The notes: a model not told the origin generated them from the sequence alone. Positions 39,470-48,879 are shown, counted from the stretch's first letter. The stretch: DNA of 64,000 nucleotides from JAOUEA01 sp963790335 (GCA_963790335.1 CAWBOB010000001.1:62001-126000); one strand, 5' to 3'. Made by a program: numbers and translations.

Positions 39470-40885
39470 CTACGGCCTCCACGTTCCCAGGGTGAGCACT
39501 TGCGTCGGACCGTCGAGATCCAGCGGCTGATCCTTGCCTCCTCCGTTCAGCACGACGAACTCGTCCATGCCGTCCCGATCCACGTCGATCGCCACCGCCG
39601 TGTCGCCACAGCCGCTGTCGATCGGCTCGGCGATGCGACGGTCGAATCGCCTGCCCGTGCCATCGTTCACGAGGAGCCAGTCAGGTTGATTCTCTCCGGC
39701 CACGCACCCCTCCACCACGAAGATGTCGAGGTCACGGTCCCCGTCGGGGTCGCCGAGCGCCAGGCCGTGTCCGTGTTGGAGCGTGGTTCGGGCCGCCACC
39801 GGCCCGAAGGTGTGATCCCGGCGCTGCAGCCGCACCTGGAGCCGATGGACGGTGCTCGTGACGAGGTCGAGATCCCCATCGCTGTCGAGATCGCCGAACG
39901 CCGCGGCCGTGGATCGCACGATCGGCAGCCCGACACGCTCACGGACGTCACGGAACTCGTGCTTGGATCGCCGGAACACGAAGAGCTGACGCCGACCGCA
40001 GATCAACAGGTCCATCCTCCCGTCATCGTCGAGATCCGCCGTCACCGTGCACGTGTCACCGATCTCTCGGGTCACGCCCATCCGGACCTGCTCGAACCGC
40101 TCGCCCTGAACGTTGATGTACGTGCGGTTCGGGGTGTGCCGCTCATCCTGGCGCGGCATGTCGTTGCCGATGAACAGGTCCGGATACGCATCATGGTTGA
40201 GATCGATGAACGCCGGGAAGCGACCCCGCCCCCAGACGTCTTCGACGCCGAACGAAGCCGCGGCGTCGCTCCATGTATCCGCCGGTCCTTGGATCCACAG
40301 CTCGTTCCACTTCTGCGACGTGCCCGACCGTGCACCCTTGGCACAGAAGACGTCATCGAGTCCGTCGAGGTTCACGTCAGCGATGGCACACCCGTGACGA
40401 TCGGGACGCTGATGGATGGTGTCGACGAAGCTCGCCGTGCTCACCAGACCACGAGGCTCATCGCCTCGGTGATGATTCATGAACAGCTCGGCGGGATGCC
40501 CGTGGTGGCTGATGAGCAGATCCATCCATCCGTCGTCGTCGAGGTCGTGCACGTCCGCGTCGTAGGTCGATGCAGCGCTCGCCATGCCCATCGCCGGGCC
40601 GATGTCATGGAACCCCGCCGGGGTCGCCCTGCCCATGAGCTCGGGCGTGTGAGCCACCCGACCGGTCGCGATCGGCGTGACGTGGTGATCGTCGTCGGCG
40701 TAGGTGTTCCCCGCGGAGGATGCGAGCAGTCCGAGGCTCACGATGATGGTTCCGAGCACGCTCGATCGGCGAGGGCGCTTCGCGCTCCGGGTGGGGTCCG
40801 TTGCGCCGGTCGGCCCCGTACCCGAGGGTGCCGAGGCGCGACGCGCGTGGTCGCCAGCTCCCGGCCTCGTCTCGCGTTGGATCAT
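39470..40885 (-). CDS. Secreted FG-GAP/VCBS repeat beta-propeller protein
   Basis: About 471 residues. After an Arg/Pro-rich start there is a signal-like segment (VLGTIIVSLGLLASSAGNTYA). The rest is a series of calcium-loop repeats: DLDDDGWMDLLI, DVNLDGLDDVFC, DLNHDAYPDLFIG, DLDDDGRMDLLIC, DLDSDGDLDLVTS, DPDGDRDLDIFVV and DVDRDGMDEFVVL, seven in all, which fits one seven-bladed propeller. No enzyme domain is present. The start is uncertain: the ATG at 40885 is used, a GTG at 40951 is also possible. Probably surface binding or adhesion. Confidence 0.75.
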   Translation of the reverse strand: MIQRETRPGAGDHARRASAPSGTGPTGATDPTRSAKRPRRSSVLGTIIVSLGLLASSAGNTYADDDHHVTPIATGRVAHTPELMGRATPAGFHDIGPAMGMASAASTYDADVHDLDDDGWMDLLISHHGHPAELFMNHHRGDEPRGLVSTASFVDTIHQRPDRHGCAIADVNLDGLDDVFCAKGARSGTSQKWNELWIQGPADTWSDAAASFGVEDVWGRGRFPAFIDLNHDAYPDLFIGNDMPRQDERHTPNRTYINVQGERFEQVRMGVTREIGDTCTVTADLDDDGRMDLLICGRRQLFVFRRSKHEFRDVRERVGLPIVRSTAAAFGDLDSDGDLDLVTSTVHRLQVRLQRRDHTFGPVAARTTLQHGHGLALGDPDGDRDLDIFVVEGCVAGENQPDWLLVNDGTGRRFDRRIAEPIDSGCGDTAVAIDVDRDGMDEFVVLNGGGKDQPLDLDGPTQVLTLGTWRP

Positions 40886-41003
40886 GACTCCGGTCCCCTC
40901 GTCCCCCCGTGCGATCCTGTCGTGGGAAGCATCGGATCTACCCCGCTTCACTTGAGCGCAACCCCGCCAGCGGCGGGCTCCTCCTGCTCGGCTCGCCGGA
41001 GGA

Positions 41004-43130
41004 TCAGCCCGGCATGAGGCCGGCGGCCTCCGGCAGGAGTCCGTGCGTGCGCGTCACGAGCTCGGGGATGCGGTCGGCCGGAACCGCCTTGGCGAACAAG
41101 AAGCCCTGCCCGAGCGAGCATCCGTTCGCCCGCAGGAACTCGAGCTCCCCGACGGTCTCGATGCCCTCGGCCAGCGGCGTCATGTCGAGACCGCTCGCCA
41201 GCTGGATCATCGCGCGGACCATGCTCGCGAGCCCCGCATCCAGGTGCACGTCGCGCACGAACGACCGATCGATCTTGAGGATGTCGGCGGGAAGGTGCTT
41301 GAGCCTGGCGAGCGAGGAGTAGCCGGTGCCGAAGTCGTCGATCGCCAGCGAGATGCCCCACGCGTGCAGCTCGGCGAGGATCTTCTGCGTGCGATCGGGG
41401 TCGGCCATCGCGGTGGACTCCGTGATCTCCACGATGACCTTCGACGGGTCCACATCCGCGAGCCGCAGCTTCTCCAGGAGCTTCTCGGCCAGATGCGCCG
41501 ACCAGAGCTGGCGCGGCGAGAGGTTGAAGCCGACGGTGAGGTCGAGCCCGTCGTCGGCCCACGCGCGTTGCTGCGCAGCCATCGCCCCGATCACCCAGTC
41601 GCCGATCGCCTCGATCAGCCCGAGTTCCTCGGCGAGCGGGATGAACTCCCCGGGGGGCACGATGCCACCGTTCGGTTCGCGCCACCGCACCAGGGCTTCG
41701 ACGCCCTCGACCGATCCATCGGCCAGGTGCACCACCGGCTGGTAGTGCAGCACCCAGTGCTCGTGCTCCACAGCACGGCGGAGCCTCGTCGTCAGCGAGA
41801 GCCGCTCCACGGGGTCCTCACCGGTGGAGGCGAAGATCACCGAGCCTCCGGGCTCCTGCCGCTTGGACTGGTACATCGCCGCGTCGGCGTTCTTCAGCAG
41901 GGTGTCGGCGTCCAGCGCATCCTGCGGGAAGAGCGAGATGCCGAGCGACCCGCTCGCGATGAACTCCGTGCCGCTCAGGTCGAACGGTACCGACAGGGCT
42001 TCATGGATCCGGGCCGCGACCGACCTGACGACGGCGAGGGCCGTCTCGGTGCCGGGGGCAGGCTCGGGCGATCGGTCGAGATCCGCCAGGAGCACCAGGA
42101 ACTCGTCGCCTCCCTGGCGGGCGACGAGGTCCGACTCCCGGGTGCAGACCCGCAGCCGCTCGCCGAGCTCGGCGAGCAAGCTGTCGCCCGCGGCATGACC
42201 CAGCGAATCGTTGACGAGCTTGAAGTTGTCGAGGTCGAGGAAGATCACACCGACCCCGAGGTCGTGGCGCCTGGCCCGCGAGATGGCGCTCTCGAGCATC
42301 TCCTCGAACAACATGCGGTTCGGCAGGCCGGTCAGCTTGTCGTGGTAGGCGAGGAAGGCGACCTGCTCCTCCGCGGCCTTGCGTTCCGAGATGTCGAAGA
42401 TGACGCCCTGGATCAGCCATGGTTCGCCTCGCTCGTTGCTGACCGGATACGCCTGTTCGAGCACCCACCGCACCGTCCCGTCCTCGTGGACCATGCGGTA
42501 CTCGTGATCGAGGGTCGAGTGGGCGCGGAAGGCCTGCTGATACTCCTGCCACGCGCGATCGATGTCGTCGGGATGCACGTGACGACGCCAGCTGTACGGG
42601 TCGCTCAGCCACTCCTGCTGGCTGATGCCCAGCAGCGTGACGACCTGTGGACTCACGTAGATCGAGTCGGAATCCTCGTCCACGGGGTCGATGTAGACGA
42701 CCGCGGGGATCTGCTCGACGAGCGTCCGGTACTTCGCCTCCGCCTCGAACCGCGCCTCACGTCCGGCTTGGATCTCGCTCGCATCGCGGAGACCGATGAC
42801 GAACAGCGGGCGTTGCCCGGCGATCCGACCGATCCGCACCTGGACCGGCAGCTCACCGCCGCGTGTACGGCAAACGGTCTCCACCTGCGTGCCGGGCTCG
42901 ATCTCGAGCACATCGGACGCGACCAGGAGATCGACCGCCTGACCGACCAATCCCCCGCGTCCGTATCCGGTCAAGACCTCGGCGTGATGGTTCGCGAAGA
43001 CGATGCACCCGTCGGCATCGGCGACGACGAGGCACTCCGGAGCGGCATCCAGCAGGGACAACGGTTGGAGCTGCGACACGAGGTCCTCGTTGCCGTCCTC
43101 GTCTGCGCTCGTGCGGACATGTTCGTTCAC
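41004..43130 (-). CDS. PAS-PAS-GGDEF-EAL cyclic-di-GMP enzyme
   Basis: Cytosolic protein of 708 residues. Two PAS domains (about 20-125 and 135-265; the second with a PAC-like GTVRWVLEQAYP end), a diguanylate cyclase domain with RQGGDEF and an inhibitory RxxD site (RESD) five residues before it, and a phosphodiesterase domain with EALVRW, EITESTAM, IDDFGTGYSS and KIDRSFV. Both active sites look complete, so it could make and break c-di-GMP. The GTG at 43130 is chosen because GGAAGG lies six bases upstream; the open frame goes on to 43496 but through unrelated sequence. No membrane segment. Confidence 0.93.
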   Translation of the reverse strand: MNEHVRTSADEDGNEDLVSQLQPLSLLDAAPECLVVADADGCIVFANHHAEVLTGYGRGGLVGQAVDLLVASDVLEIEPGTQVETVCRTRGGELPVQVRIGRIAGQRPLFVIGLRDASEIQAGREARFEAEAKYRTLVEQIPAVVYIDPVDEDSDSIYVSPQVVTLLGISQQEWLSDPYSWRRHVHPDDIDRAWQEYQQAFRAHSTLDHEYRMVHEDGTVRWVLEQAYPVSNERGEPWLIQGVIFDISERKAAEEQVAFLAYHDKLTGLPNRMLFEEMLESAISRARRHDLGVGVIFLDLDNFKLVNDSLGHAAGDSLLAELGERLRVCTRESDLVARQGGDEFLVLLADLDRSPEPAPGTETALAVVRSVAARIHEALSVPFDLSGTEFIASGSLGISLFPQDALDADTLLKNADAAMYQSKRQEPGGSVIFASTGEDPVERLSLTTRLRRAVEHEHWVLHYQPVVHLADGSVEGVEALVRWREPNGGIVPPGEFIPLAEELGLIEAIGDWVIGAMAAQQRAWADDGLDLTVGFNLSPRQLWSAHLAEKLLEKLRLADVDPSKVIVEITESTAMADPDRTQKILAELHAWGISLAIDDFGTGYSSLARLKHLPADILKIDRSFVRDVHLDAGLASMVRAMIQLASGLDMTPLAEGIETVGELEFLRANGCSLGQGFLFAKAVPADRIPELVTRTHGLLPEAAGLMPG

Positions 43131-43259
43131 GTCGGGCCTTCCACGGTGGTGTCGGTAGGAAGCATCGGGAGGACGGTCGGCCGACCTGAGCGGATCGGCC
43201 GAACGGCATGCCTCCCGACCCGGGCGGCGCCCCGAAGCCCCCGACGTATGCTCGGTGAC

Positions 43260-43706
43260 ATGGGACACCGGGTGGAGCGGACGATCGAGACGACCTGTGC
43301 CGCCGATGCGGCGTTCGCCTTCGTGGCCGACTTCTCGACGACGGCGCGATGGGATCCGGGCATCATCGCCGCCACGCGCCTGGACGACGGGCCGATCGGG
43401 GTGGGGAGTCGCTTCGAGCTCGTCTCGCGATTCGGGCGGCGCGAGCAGACGATCGTCTACGAGATCACCGGCTTCGAGCCGACCTTCACGTGTCACCCTC
43501 GTGGGCGACGGCGAGATCGTTCCGCGGCACCGATGTGATCGCGTTCGAACCTCGCCCTGGGAGGCGGCACACGGGTGCGCTACCAGGCCGACCTGGGCCT
43601 CAAGGGCGTCGCGGCGCTCGCACTCCCCTTCATCCGCACGCGGCTCGACACGATGAGCGACGACGCCGTCGCCGGGCTGCGGTCGGCGCTCGACGCCCTC
43701 GCCTAG
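43260..43706 (+). CDS. SRPBCC/polyketide cyclase-like protein (frameshifted)
   Basis: About 148 codons of the START/Bet v1-like fold, a hydrophobic ligand cup. The start MGHRVERTIETTCAADAAFA and FVADFSTTARWDPG is typical, as is the last helix RTRLDTMSDDAVAGLRSALD. Shifts near 43495, 43520 and 43560 disturb the middle. TATGCT at 43247-43252 ends seven bases before the ATG (leaderless). It is convergent with the saccharopine-dehydrogenase-like gene and divergent from the GGDEF-EAL gene. Confidence 0.78.
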
Positions 43707-43709
43707 CCC

Positions 43710-44948
43710 TCAGGCGCCCGCCCCTGCACGCGCCGCGGGCGTGATCTCGGTCATGCCCCAGGGACTCCCGTGGTCGTTGAGCAGGTCCATGAACGGCACG
43801 GCGTCGAACGCCTCGGGTCCCATCACACCGGTGCCGGTCCAGGTGCCGTTGGCGAGCAGCTCCAAGCCGATGACCGGATTGATCGCGGTCTGCCAGACCA
43901 CAGCCTGCGCGCCGTCGGTCGTCCACGTCTGCTCGTTGTCCACCACGTGATAGAGGTAGACCTCGCGCGGGTTGCCGTCGGTGCCTGTGCCCGACACCCA
44001 GGTGCCGGCGCACGTCTTGCCGGTCATCCTGTCGCCGAGCGTCATCGGATCGGGGAGCGCGGCGGCGACCACGTCGCGCGGGGAGACCTCTGCGCCGCGC
44101 ACGGTCACCGTCTCCACCCGGTCGAGCCCGAGCTTGTGCAGGGTCTGCAGCACATCGATGAACTCGTCGCCTAGGCCGTACTTGAACGTCACCCGTCCGC
44201 AGTCGACCCACCGCGGCACGAGCACGACTTCCTCGTGCTCGACGTTCACGCATTCCACGTCCCCGATACCTTCCGGGAACGTGAACGTCTCGGGCTCGCT
44301 GAACGGGGCGGTGGTGAACCAACCTCGCTCTCGCTCCCAGATCACCGGCGGGTTGAGGCACTCCTCGATCGTGGTCCAGATCGAGAACGTCGGCGCGAAG
44401 TCGTAGCCCTCGACCACGAGGTCCGCACCGTCACGCACGCCGATCTCGTCGACCTGGCTGAACAGGTGGTCGGCCGCGTACCGGGCGAACACGTCGGAGG
44501 TTCCCGGCTCGGTGCCGAGACCCACCAGCGCCAGTAGGCCCCGTTCCTGCCACTGCTCGGCCATGGCGAACTGTTCGTCGCCGAGCTTCGTGCCGACCTG
44601 CTCGTAGGGGCGATCGGCGTGCGGCGCCGAGAGCGACATCGCCATGTCCATGTACGTCACACCCGCCTCGAAGGCGCCCCGGAAGATCGGCATGACGAAC
44701 CGCGGGTCGGCAGCGTTGAGGATGACGTCGGCACGGTGTGCTCGGGCCACCTCCGCCACCTGCGCGGCGTCGGTCGCATCGACTTTCGCCGCGCTGAACC
44801 GATCGCGCTCTCCGTACCGATCGACGATGCGCTGGGCCCGCGACTCGTCGATGTCGGCGAAGACGACGTGCTCCCAGAAGTCGCGTCGAGCCACGATGGG
44901 GGCGAAGGCCGAGCCCACGCCCCCGCTGCCGACCACGAGGATCCTCAT
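43710..44948 (-). CDS. Saccharopine dehydrogenase-like protein
   Basis: NAD(P)-dependent oxidoreductase of 412 residues. The Rossmann loop VVGSGGVGSAFAP at residues 5-17 and the later GVTYMDMAMSLSAPH and LVGLGTEPGTSDVFA blocks match the LYS9/saccharopine dehydrogenase group. Other members include carboxynorspermidine dehydrogenase and lysine dehydrogenases; the substrate cannot be decided. The frame is intact. It ends three bases after the convergent SRPBCC gene and lies 10 bases after the phosphoesterase gene, so it may be its cotranscribed partner. Confidence 0.82.
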   Translation of the reverse strand: MRILVVGSGGVGSAFAPIVARRDFWEHVVFADIDESRAQRIVDRYGERDRFSAAKVDATDAAQVAEVARAHRADVILNAADPRFVMPIFRGAFEAGVTYMDMAMSLSAPHADRPYEQVGTKLGDEQFAMAEQWQERGLLALVGLGTEPGTSDVFARYAADHLFSQVDEIGVRDGADLVVEGYDFAPTFSIWTTIEECLNPPVIWERERGWFTTAPFSEPETFTFPEGIGDVECVNVEHEEVVLVPRWVDCGRVTFKYGLGDEFIDVLQTLHKLGLDRVETVTVRGAEVSPRDVVAAALPDPMTLGDRMTGKTCAGTWVSGTGTDGNPREVYLYHVVDNEQTWTTDGAQAVVWQTAINPVIGLELLANGTWTGTGVMGPEAFDAVPFMDLLNDHGSPWGMTEITPAARAGAGA

Positions 44949-44958
44949 CGTGCGCGCC

Positions 44959-46521
44959 TCAGTTGCACGGAACCGGCCCGCCGCTGTCGAGCACCGAGCC
45001 GGTGACGCTCACGAACCGCCACGAGTAGCTGCCCTGCGACAGGGTCAGCCGAAGCACCCCGAAGGAGCCGTCGACCCCGAACTCGAGCTCGGGGTCGGAT
45101 GGATCACGCAGCGGATAATGCCCGGCGCCGCCGGTGCCCACGATGAATTGACGGATGCCGTCCGCGGCCGGGGTGCCCGACGGGTCCTGCTTCGTGAACC
45201 GCTGGTAGCTGTGCTCGTGACCGTTGAGCACGATGTCGGCGCCGGCCGCGTACAGGTCGTCCCAGAAGGGCTTCACCGCGGGAGCGTTGCCGTGTCGGCT
45301 TCCCGAGTTGAACAGGGGTGCGTGCCAGTAGGCCAGGATGCACGACCGGGTTGTGGCAGCGAGATCCTCCTCGAGGAAGTCGTTCTGCGGGCTCCCGTCG
45401 CTGCACGGCGGTCCCTGGGTGCATCCCCGGCCAGAGGAGTTCAGCCCGATAAGGTGCCACGACGAGCCGAGATCGAAGCTGTGATAGCCCGCATTTCCGC
45501 CGGTCGGCCGGCTCTTGGAGGCCCAGTAGTCGAAGAAGCCTCGCGCGCCGAGCGTCTGGTACTCGTGGTTGCCGGGCACCGGGTACGTCTCGCTCGCGAA
45601 GCTGCCCCACGACGGGTCGTAGGCCACGTTGAACTGATCGAGCGTGCCCGCCGGGTACTGCAGGTCGCCGAGCGGAAGGACTGCGTCGGCGCCCGACAGC
45701 AGATCGTCGGTCAGCCGGTGCTGACACTGGGCCGGATCCTGGCCCGGGAAGGCGGAGCTCGATGGACTGCAGACGATGTCGCCCGCCGCCGCCACGAGCG
45801 CGTCACCCGTTGCGGGAGGATCGGTCGGGTCGGGCGGATCGGTCTCGTCGGTGTCGGACCCATCGGCGCACCCCGGGTCACGCGGATGATCGATCAGACC
45901 GTCGCCGTCGTTATCGGCGCCGTCGGAGCAGACAGCCGGCGCCGCTCCATCGGTCTGCACGAGGAGCCTGGCGGCGTCGGCCCCCGACTCCCGGCTGCGG
46001 AAGGCCGCGTCTGCCGACGCCGTGCACCCGGCCGCGTGCCGGAGCACGAAGCTCACCGGACCCCCCGTCGTGACGGCGGCACCGACGTCGAACCGACGGG
46101 AGCCCGGCGACGTCCAGGTGCTCACGTCGAGCGGAGACCCGGTCGTGCCCGGCTGGTTCGCCCAGGTCACGGTCGTCTCGCCCCACGTGTCGTTGGCGGC
46201 GCGCAGCACCTCCACCCCCGACCCGCACTGGCTCCCGGTGGTCGCCACTAGCTCGAGGGTCGCCGCCGTCACCTCCTCACCAGCGGGGATCGCCGGCACG
46301 ACGAACCGCACGTACGAGACCTTGGCCGTGTTCCTCAGGCGGATCGTGGAGGACGTGCCCCTGTTCGTGGTCGGGGTGCTCTTCACCACGAACGCATCGG
46401 CCACCGGGGTGACGGTTGCTGTCGCTGCCGACGCCGGCACCGATGGCTCGGAGACCATGACGCTCGCGAGCACGATGCCCACGCTCGCAACGATGCCGAC
46501 CTGCGTCCTCCCCATCCGCAC
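44959..46521 (-). CDS. Secreted metallophosphoesterase with DNRLRE domain
   Basis: Secreted protein of 520 residues. Signal peptide (QVGIVASVGIVLASVMV), a DNRLRE-type adhesion domain (about 35-190; ADAFVVKSTPTTNRGTSSTI), an Asp-rich calcium linker (CSDGADNDGDGLIDHPRDPG), then a calcineurin-like phosphoesterase domain with the metal ligands AAGDIVC, GDLQY, GNHEY, WHAPLF and GHEHSYQR. It likely removes phosphate from an extracellular substrate. The GTG at 46521 is chosen because TAGGGT (46529-46534, minus strand) ends seven bases upstream; two codons later an ATG is also possible. Confidence 0.85.
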   Translation of the reverse strand: MRMGRTQVGIVASVGIVLASVMVSEPSVPASAATATVTPVADAFVVKSTPTTNRGTSSTIRLRNTAKVSYVRFVVPAIPAGEEVTAATLELVATTGSQCGSGVEVLRAANDTWGETTVTWANQPGTTGSPLDVSTWTSPGSRRFDVGAAVTTGGPVSFVLRHAAGCTASADAAFRSRESGADAARLLVQTDGAAPAVCSDGADNDGDGLIDHPRDPGCADGSDTDETDPPDPTDPPATGDALVAAAGDIVCSPSSSAFPGQDPAQCQHRLTDDLLSGADAVLPLGDLQYPAGTLDQFNVAYDPSWGSFASETYPVPGNHEYQTLGARGFFDYWASKSRPTGGNAGYHSFDLGSSWHLIGLNSSGRGCTQGPPCSDGSPQNDFLEEDLAATTRSCILAYWHAPLFNSGSRHGNAPAVKPFWDDLYAAGADIVLNGHEHSYQRFTKQDPSGTPAADGIRQFIVGTGGAGHYPLRDPSDPELEFGVDGSFGVLRLTLSQGSYSWRFVSVTGSVLDSGGPVPCN

Positions 46522-46751
46522 GGGCCAGACCCTACCCAGCCGCGCGGCCGAGGACACATCGGCTGGCAAGCAGCCGACGACCGCTCGAGGCTCGAGAGCG
46601 ACGCCGTCTCCCAGTTGACAGGTTCTCGATCAGTCGGTGCCGATCCCGCTTCGAGACGTGGGTTTCGACCGTTGCGCCTCGAGGATCCTGCTTTCCTCGA
46701 ACGGCCGGGGAGTGGTCGACAACGGGCATCCGGCTGACTGCTGCACCCGCA

Positions 46752-47118
46752 TCAGAACGAGATTCGCCTGAGTGTCTGGGATGCGAGATACACGAGCAGG
46801 GCCACAGCGACGATGGCGATCACGAGCTTCCCTCCGAATGCCAGCGTGCGTGCCCCCAGGTGTCCCCCAGCGGTACGCGGATGGCACCCGTCGACTTCGG
46901 AGGATGATCGCGCAGATCGCCAGGAAGCCGGCGATGTAGGCCAGCGAGGCCAGCCACTCCTCGAACGGCGACAAGCCGAACGACAGCAGCCCTGCGCCGG
47001 CTCCAAGGATCCACGCAAGACGCTCCAGCCGCGAAGCGCCGCGCCGGCCGCTGCTGTTTGGCGACGCCACCTTCTCGTCATCGCCATCGGGGGATCGGTC
47101 CTTGACGCTTCCGCTCAT
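46752..47118 (-). CDS. Small membrane protein of unknown function (frameshifted)
   Basis: About 122 codons. The charged start (MSGSVKDRSPDGDDEKVASP) is followed by two membrane segments (near LERLAWILGAGAGLLSFGLS and LAYIAGFLAICAIILRS), a loop, and a third segment (LVIAIVAVALLVYLAS) close to the C-terminus. A shift near 46868 splits the loop. No family recognised. The 230 bases between its end and the phosphoesterase start hold a perfect TTGACA at 46615-46620 without a matching -10 box and a small hairpin; I see no gene there. Confidence 0.55.
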
Positions 47119-47257
47119 GCCGGGCGACCAGAGGTCCACGACTGTGAGATCCCTGTCGTGGGTGGGTGCAGCTCGCCCCTTCGGGCTCCCGGGGCCCGAT
47201 GAGGATCGCGGCCATCGGCGGCCCACGATCCATCCGCCCTCGGTTCGTGGGAGGTGC

Positions 47258-47743
47258 CTACACGAGAGTCAAGCTTCCGGTGGCCGGGTCGAGCACTGCG
47301 TCCAGAAGGAACGCTTGGTCAGGGTTCCACCTGGAGTAGCCCATGCCCGTGACGAAGCCGACGAAACCGACATCCCTGAGCGCCTTCCTCGTGATCGTGA
47401 AGCCTCCGCGAGGGATGCCTGGCACGAAGATCTCGACCCGACCCTGATCGAACACGTCATCATCTGTTCCCGATACGTCGTCTCCCCTCCTGTCCGTGAT
47501 CTCGAGAGACAAGCGAAACTCCCCGCATGGACCGGAGGTACCCGAGAAATAGACGCGGGAGATCCTCGGACCGTCGCTGTACGCCGGGATGGGACTGAAG
47601 GGCTTGGTTCCGTAGATCCCCATCTCGCCACAGATGTCACCACCGAGGATCTTGGATTCCCTGGGGAGAGCTGCGGCCGTTGAGGCGATCGCAACGACGA
47701 GCATGACCGCGGCAGCGAGGAGGGAGAACAGGCGTCTTGTCAT
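47258..47743 (-). CDS. Secreted hypothetical protein
   Basis: A 161-residue protein with a clear signal peptide (TRRLFSLLAAAVMLVVAIAS, cleavage likely after STAAA). The mature part has two cysteines and is predicted to be all-beta. No family recognised. An in-frame ATG five codons upstream (47758) is a second candidate start. It lies 179 bases downstream of the tRNA-Ala gene in the same direction, so part of its transcription may come from the tRNA promoter. Confidence 0.6.
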   Translation of the reverse strand: MTRRLFSLLAAAVMLVVAIASTAAALPRESKILGGDICGEMGIYGTKPFSPIPAYSDGPRISRVYFSGTSGPCGEFRLSLEITDRRGDDVSGTDDDVFDQGRVEIFVPGIPRGGFTITRKALRDVGFVGFVTGMGYSRWNPDQAFLLDAVLDPATGSLTLV

Positions 47744-47922
47744 GGAGCAATGGTTCATGCGCCGCGGAGCGGCCGTCAAGGGGGCAGAGGTCTCGAACGT
47801 GCGGCCGATCGCTGAGAGGTGGATCGCATCCAGCACATCGCGGATCGCAACAGTGCCACGTTGCGACGGCCTGCCGGTTCTGTTCCCGCGCGGCCGTGGC
47901 GGGTGACCGACGATGACGGGAG

Positions 47923-47995
47923 TGGACCCAAGGGGAGTCGAACCCCTGACCTCTTGGCTGCCAGCCAAGCGCTCTACCAGCTGAGCTATGGGCCC
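47923..47995 (-). tRNA. tRNA-Ala (anticodon GGC)
   Basis: A 73-base cloverleaf. The acceptor stem is GGGCCCA with TGGGTCC (one G-U pair), the D arm GCTC-AGCTGGTA-GAGC, the anticodon stem CTTGG/CCAAG around the loop CTGGCAG with anticodon GGC, and the T arm AGGGG-TTCGACT-CCCCT. The discriminator base is A, and CCA is not encoded. It reads GCC and GCU alanine codons. No integrase or duplicated 3' end is seen nearby, so there is no sign of phage integration here. Confidence 0.97.
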
Positions 47996-48042
47996 CTGTA
48001 TGCGCAGATCAGAGCGGGTTTCCTGACGGGAGCATCGGCACG

Positions 48043-48072
48043 AGTGTAGGCGACGTGAACTGCCTCAGCCAA
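48043..48072 (-). promoter_or_regulatory. Possible promoter of tRNA-Ala
   Basis: On the minus strand TTGGCT (48067-48072) and TACACT (48043-48048) are 18 bases apart, about 50 bases upstream of the tRNA. The match to the sigma-70-type consensus is moderate. Confidence 0.4.
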
Positions 48073-48197
48073 TCGTGACGCCTCGAGCGGTGCGCATCGA
48101 ACACGCCATCCGAACCCGAACTGCGTGAACGACCTCGATCTGGTCACGACACCGCCGCTGACTCGCGCAAGAATTCACCTAAGGGGGTTGAATGCAC

Positions 48198-48234
48198 TAG
48201 GCCGAAAGGCCTACCCTCTCCGGACTGTCCCGGA
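48198..48234 (+). promoter_or_regulatory. Two adjacent leader hairpins before a secreted-protein gene
   Basis: A perfect six-base-pair stem TAGGCC/GGCCTA with a GAAA loop (48198-48213) is followed by TCCGG-N6-CCGGA (48219-48234), just before the ribosome site AAGGAAAGGGG of the gene at 48252. Such a compact leader could stabilise the mRNA or sense a ligand. It does not match c-di-GMP or other riboswitch cores I know. Confidence 0.35.
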
Positions 48235-48251
48235 AGGAAAGGGGAAGCTGC

Positions 48252-48812
48252 ATGCAGAGCAGGTTGTTTCGAGCGCTGGTGCTGGTGCCAGTCGCGTTGA
48301 TCCTGACGATCGGAGTCGCGGTCGCCTTGGATCAGACGAACGGCTCCGGCCTCACCAACGAGGGCGCAAGCCTCGGCTTCAACGCCAAGGCCGACCTGAG
48401 AGGGAACATCACGTACACGTCGCACGACGGCACGGGGTTCCAGGTCATGTGCCGTGACGGGCTCACACGCTACGTGAACATGCCGACGTCACCGCAGGGC
48501 GGCCTGAGGACGCGGGTCGTGGCGAACTGCATGGACCAGAACGGCGTGCCGATCTTCGCGGAGATCTACTTCGTCGACCGTGGTGAGCCGGGCGATCGTG
48601 ATGTCGAGCGCATCTTCTTCACTTACGACGCTGCCTTCGCGCGCGACCCGAACGCCGATCCCAACACCCGCGTGATGAAGTGCAACTCGGGCGTCGTCGT
48701 GACCCTCGCCTGCAACGACACGGGCGTGATCACGGCTGGCAACGTCCAGATCCACCAGAGCCCGAACCCGGCCTTGCGTGAGACCGTGGTGATCGGGGAG
48801 GACGTGGCCTAG
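48252..48812 (+). CDS. Secreted hypothetical protein
   Basis: A 186-residue protein with a signal peptide (RLFRALVLVPVALILTIGVA) and a mature part with four cysteines (QVMCRDG, VANCMDQ, VMKCNSG, TLACNDT), likely two disulfides. No family recognised. A strong ribosome site lies just upstream. It is followed 32 bases later by a strong hairpin terminator, so it is a single-gene unit. Codon use looks like that of the neighbours. Confidence 0.7.
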   Translation: MQSRLFRALVLVPVALILTIGVAVALDQTNGSGLTNEGASLGFNAKADLRGNITYTSHDGTGFQVMCRDGLTRYVNMPTSPQGGLRTRVVANCMDQNGVPIFAEIYFVDRGEPGDRDVERIFFTYDAAFARDPNADPNTRVMKCNSGVVVTLACNDTGVITAGNVQIHQSPNPALRETVVIGEDVA

Positions 48813-48844
48813 CGTCGCTGGGCTACGAACCGCAGCACCCGCAG

Positions 48845-48879
48845 CGAAGACCCCTCGGACTCGCTCCGAGGGGTCTTCG
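48845..48879. terminator. Strong hairpin terminator
   Basis: A perfect 15-base inverted repeat, CGAAGACCCCTCGGA and its complement, around the five-base loop CTCGC. It lies between the secreted-protein gene (plus strand) and the end of rsfS (minus strand), so it can stop transcription from both sides. The T tract after it is weak (GTTCTAC), as is common in actinobacteria. Confidence 0.85.

Noticed and set aside
46615..46620. Perfect TTGACA as a promoter
   Set aside because: No TANNNT box lies 16-19 bases downstream and no gene follows on that strand.
47923..47995. tRNA-Ala as an integration site for the 39.5-47.9 kb block
   Set aside because: No integrase and no copy of the tRNA 3' end was seen at the other border.
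48190..48251. c-di-GMP riboswitch before the secreted-protein gene
   Set aside because: A GAAA-loop stem is present but the conserved core bases of the GEMM classes are absent and the region is too short.
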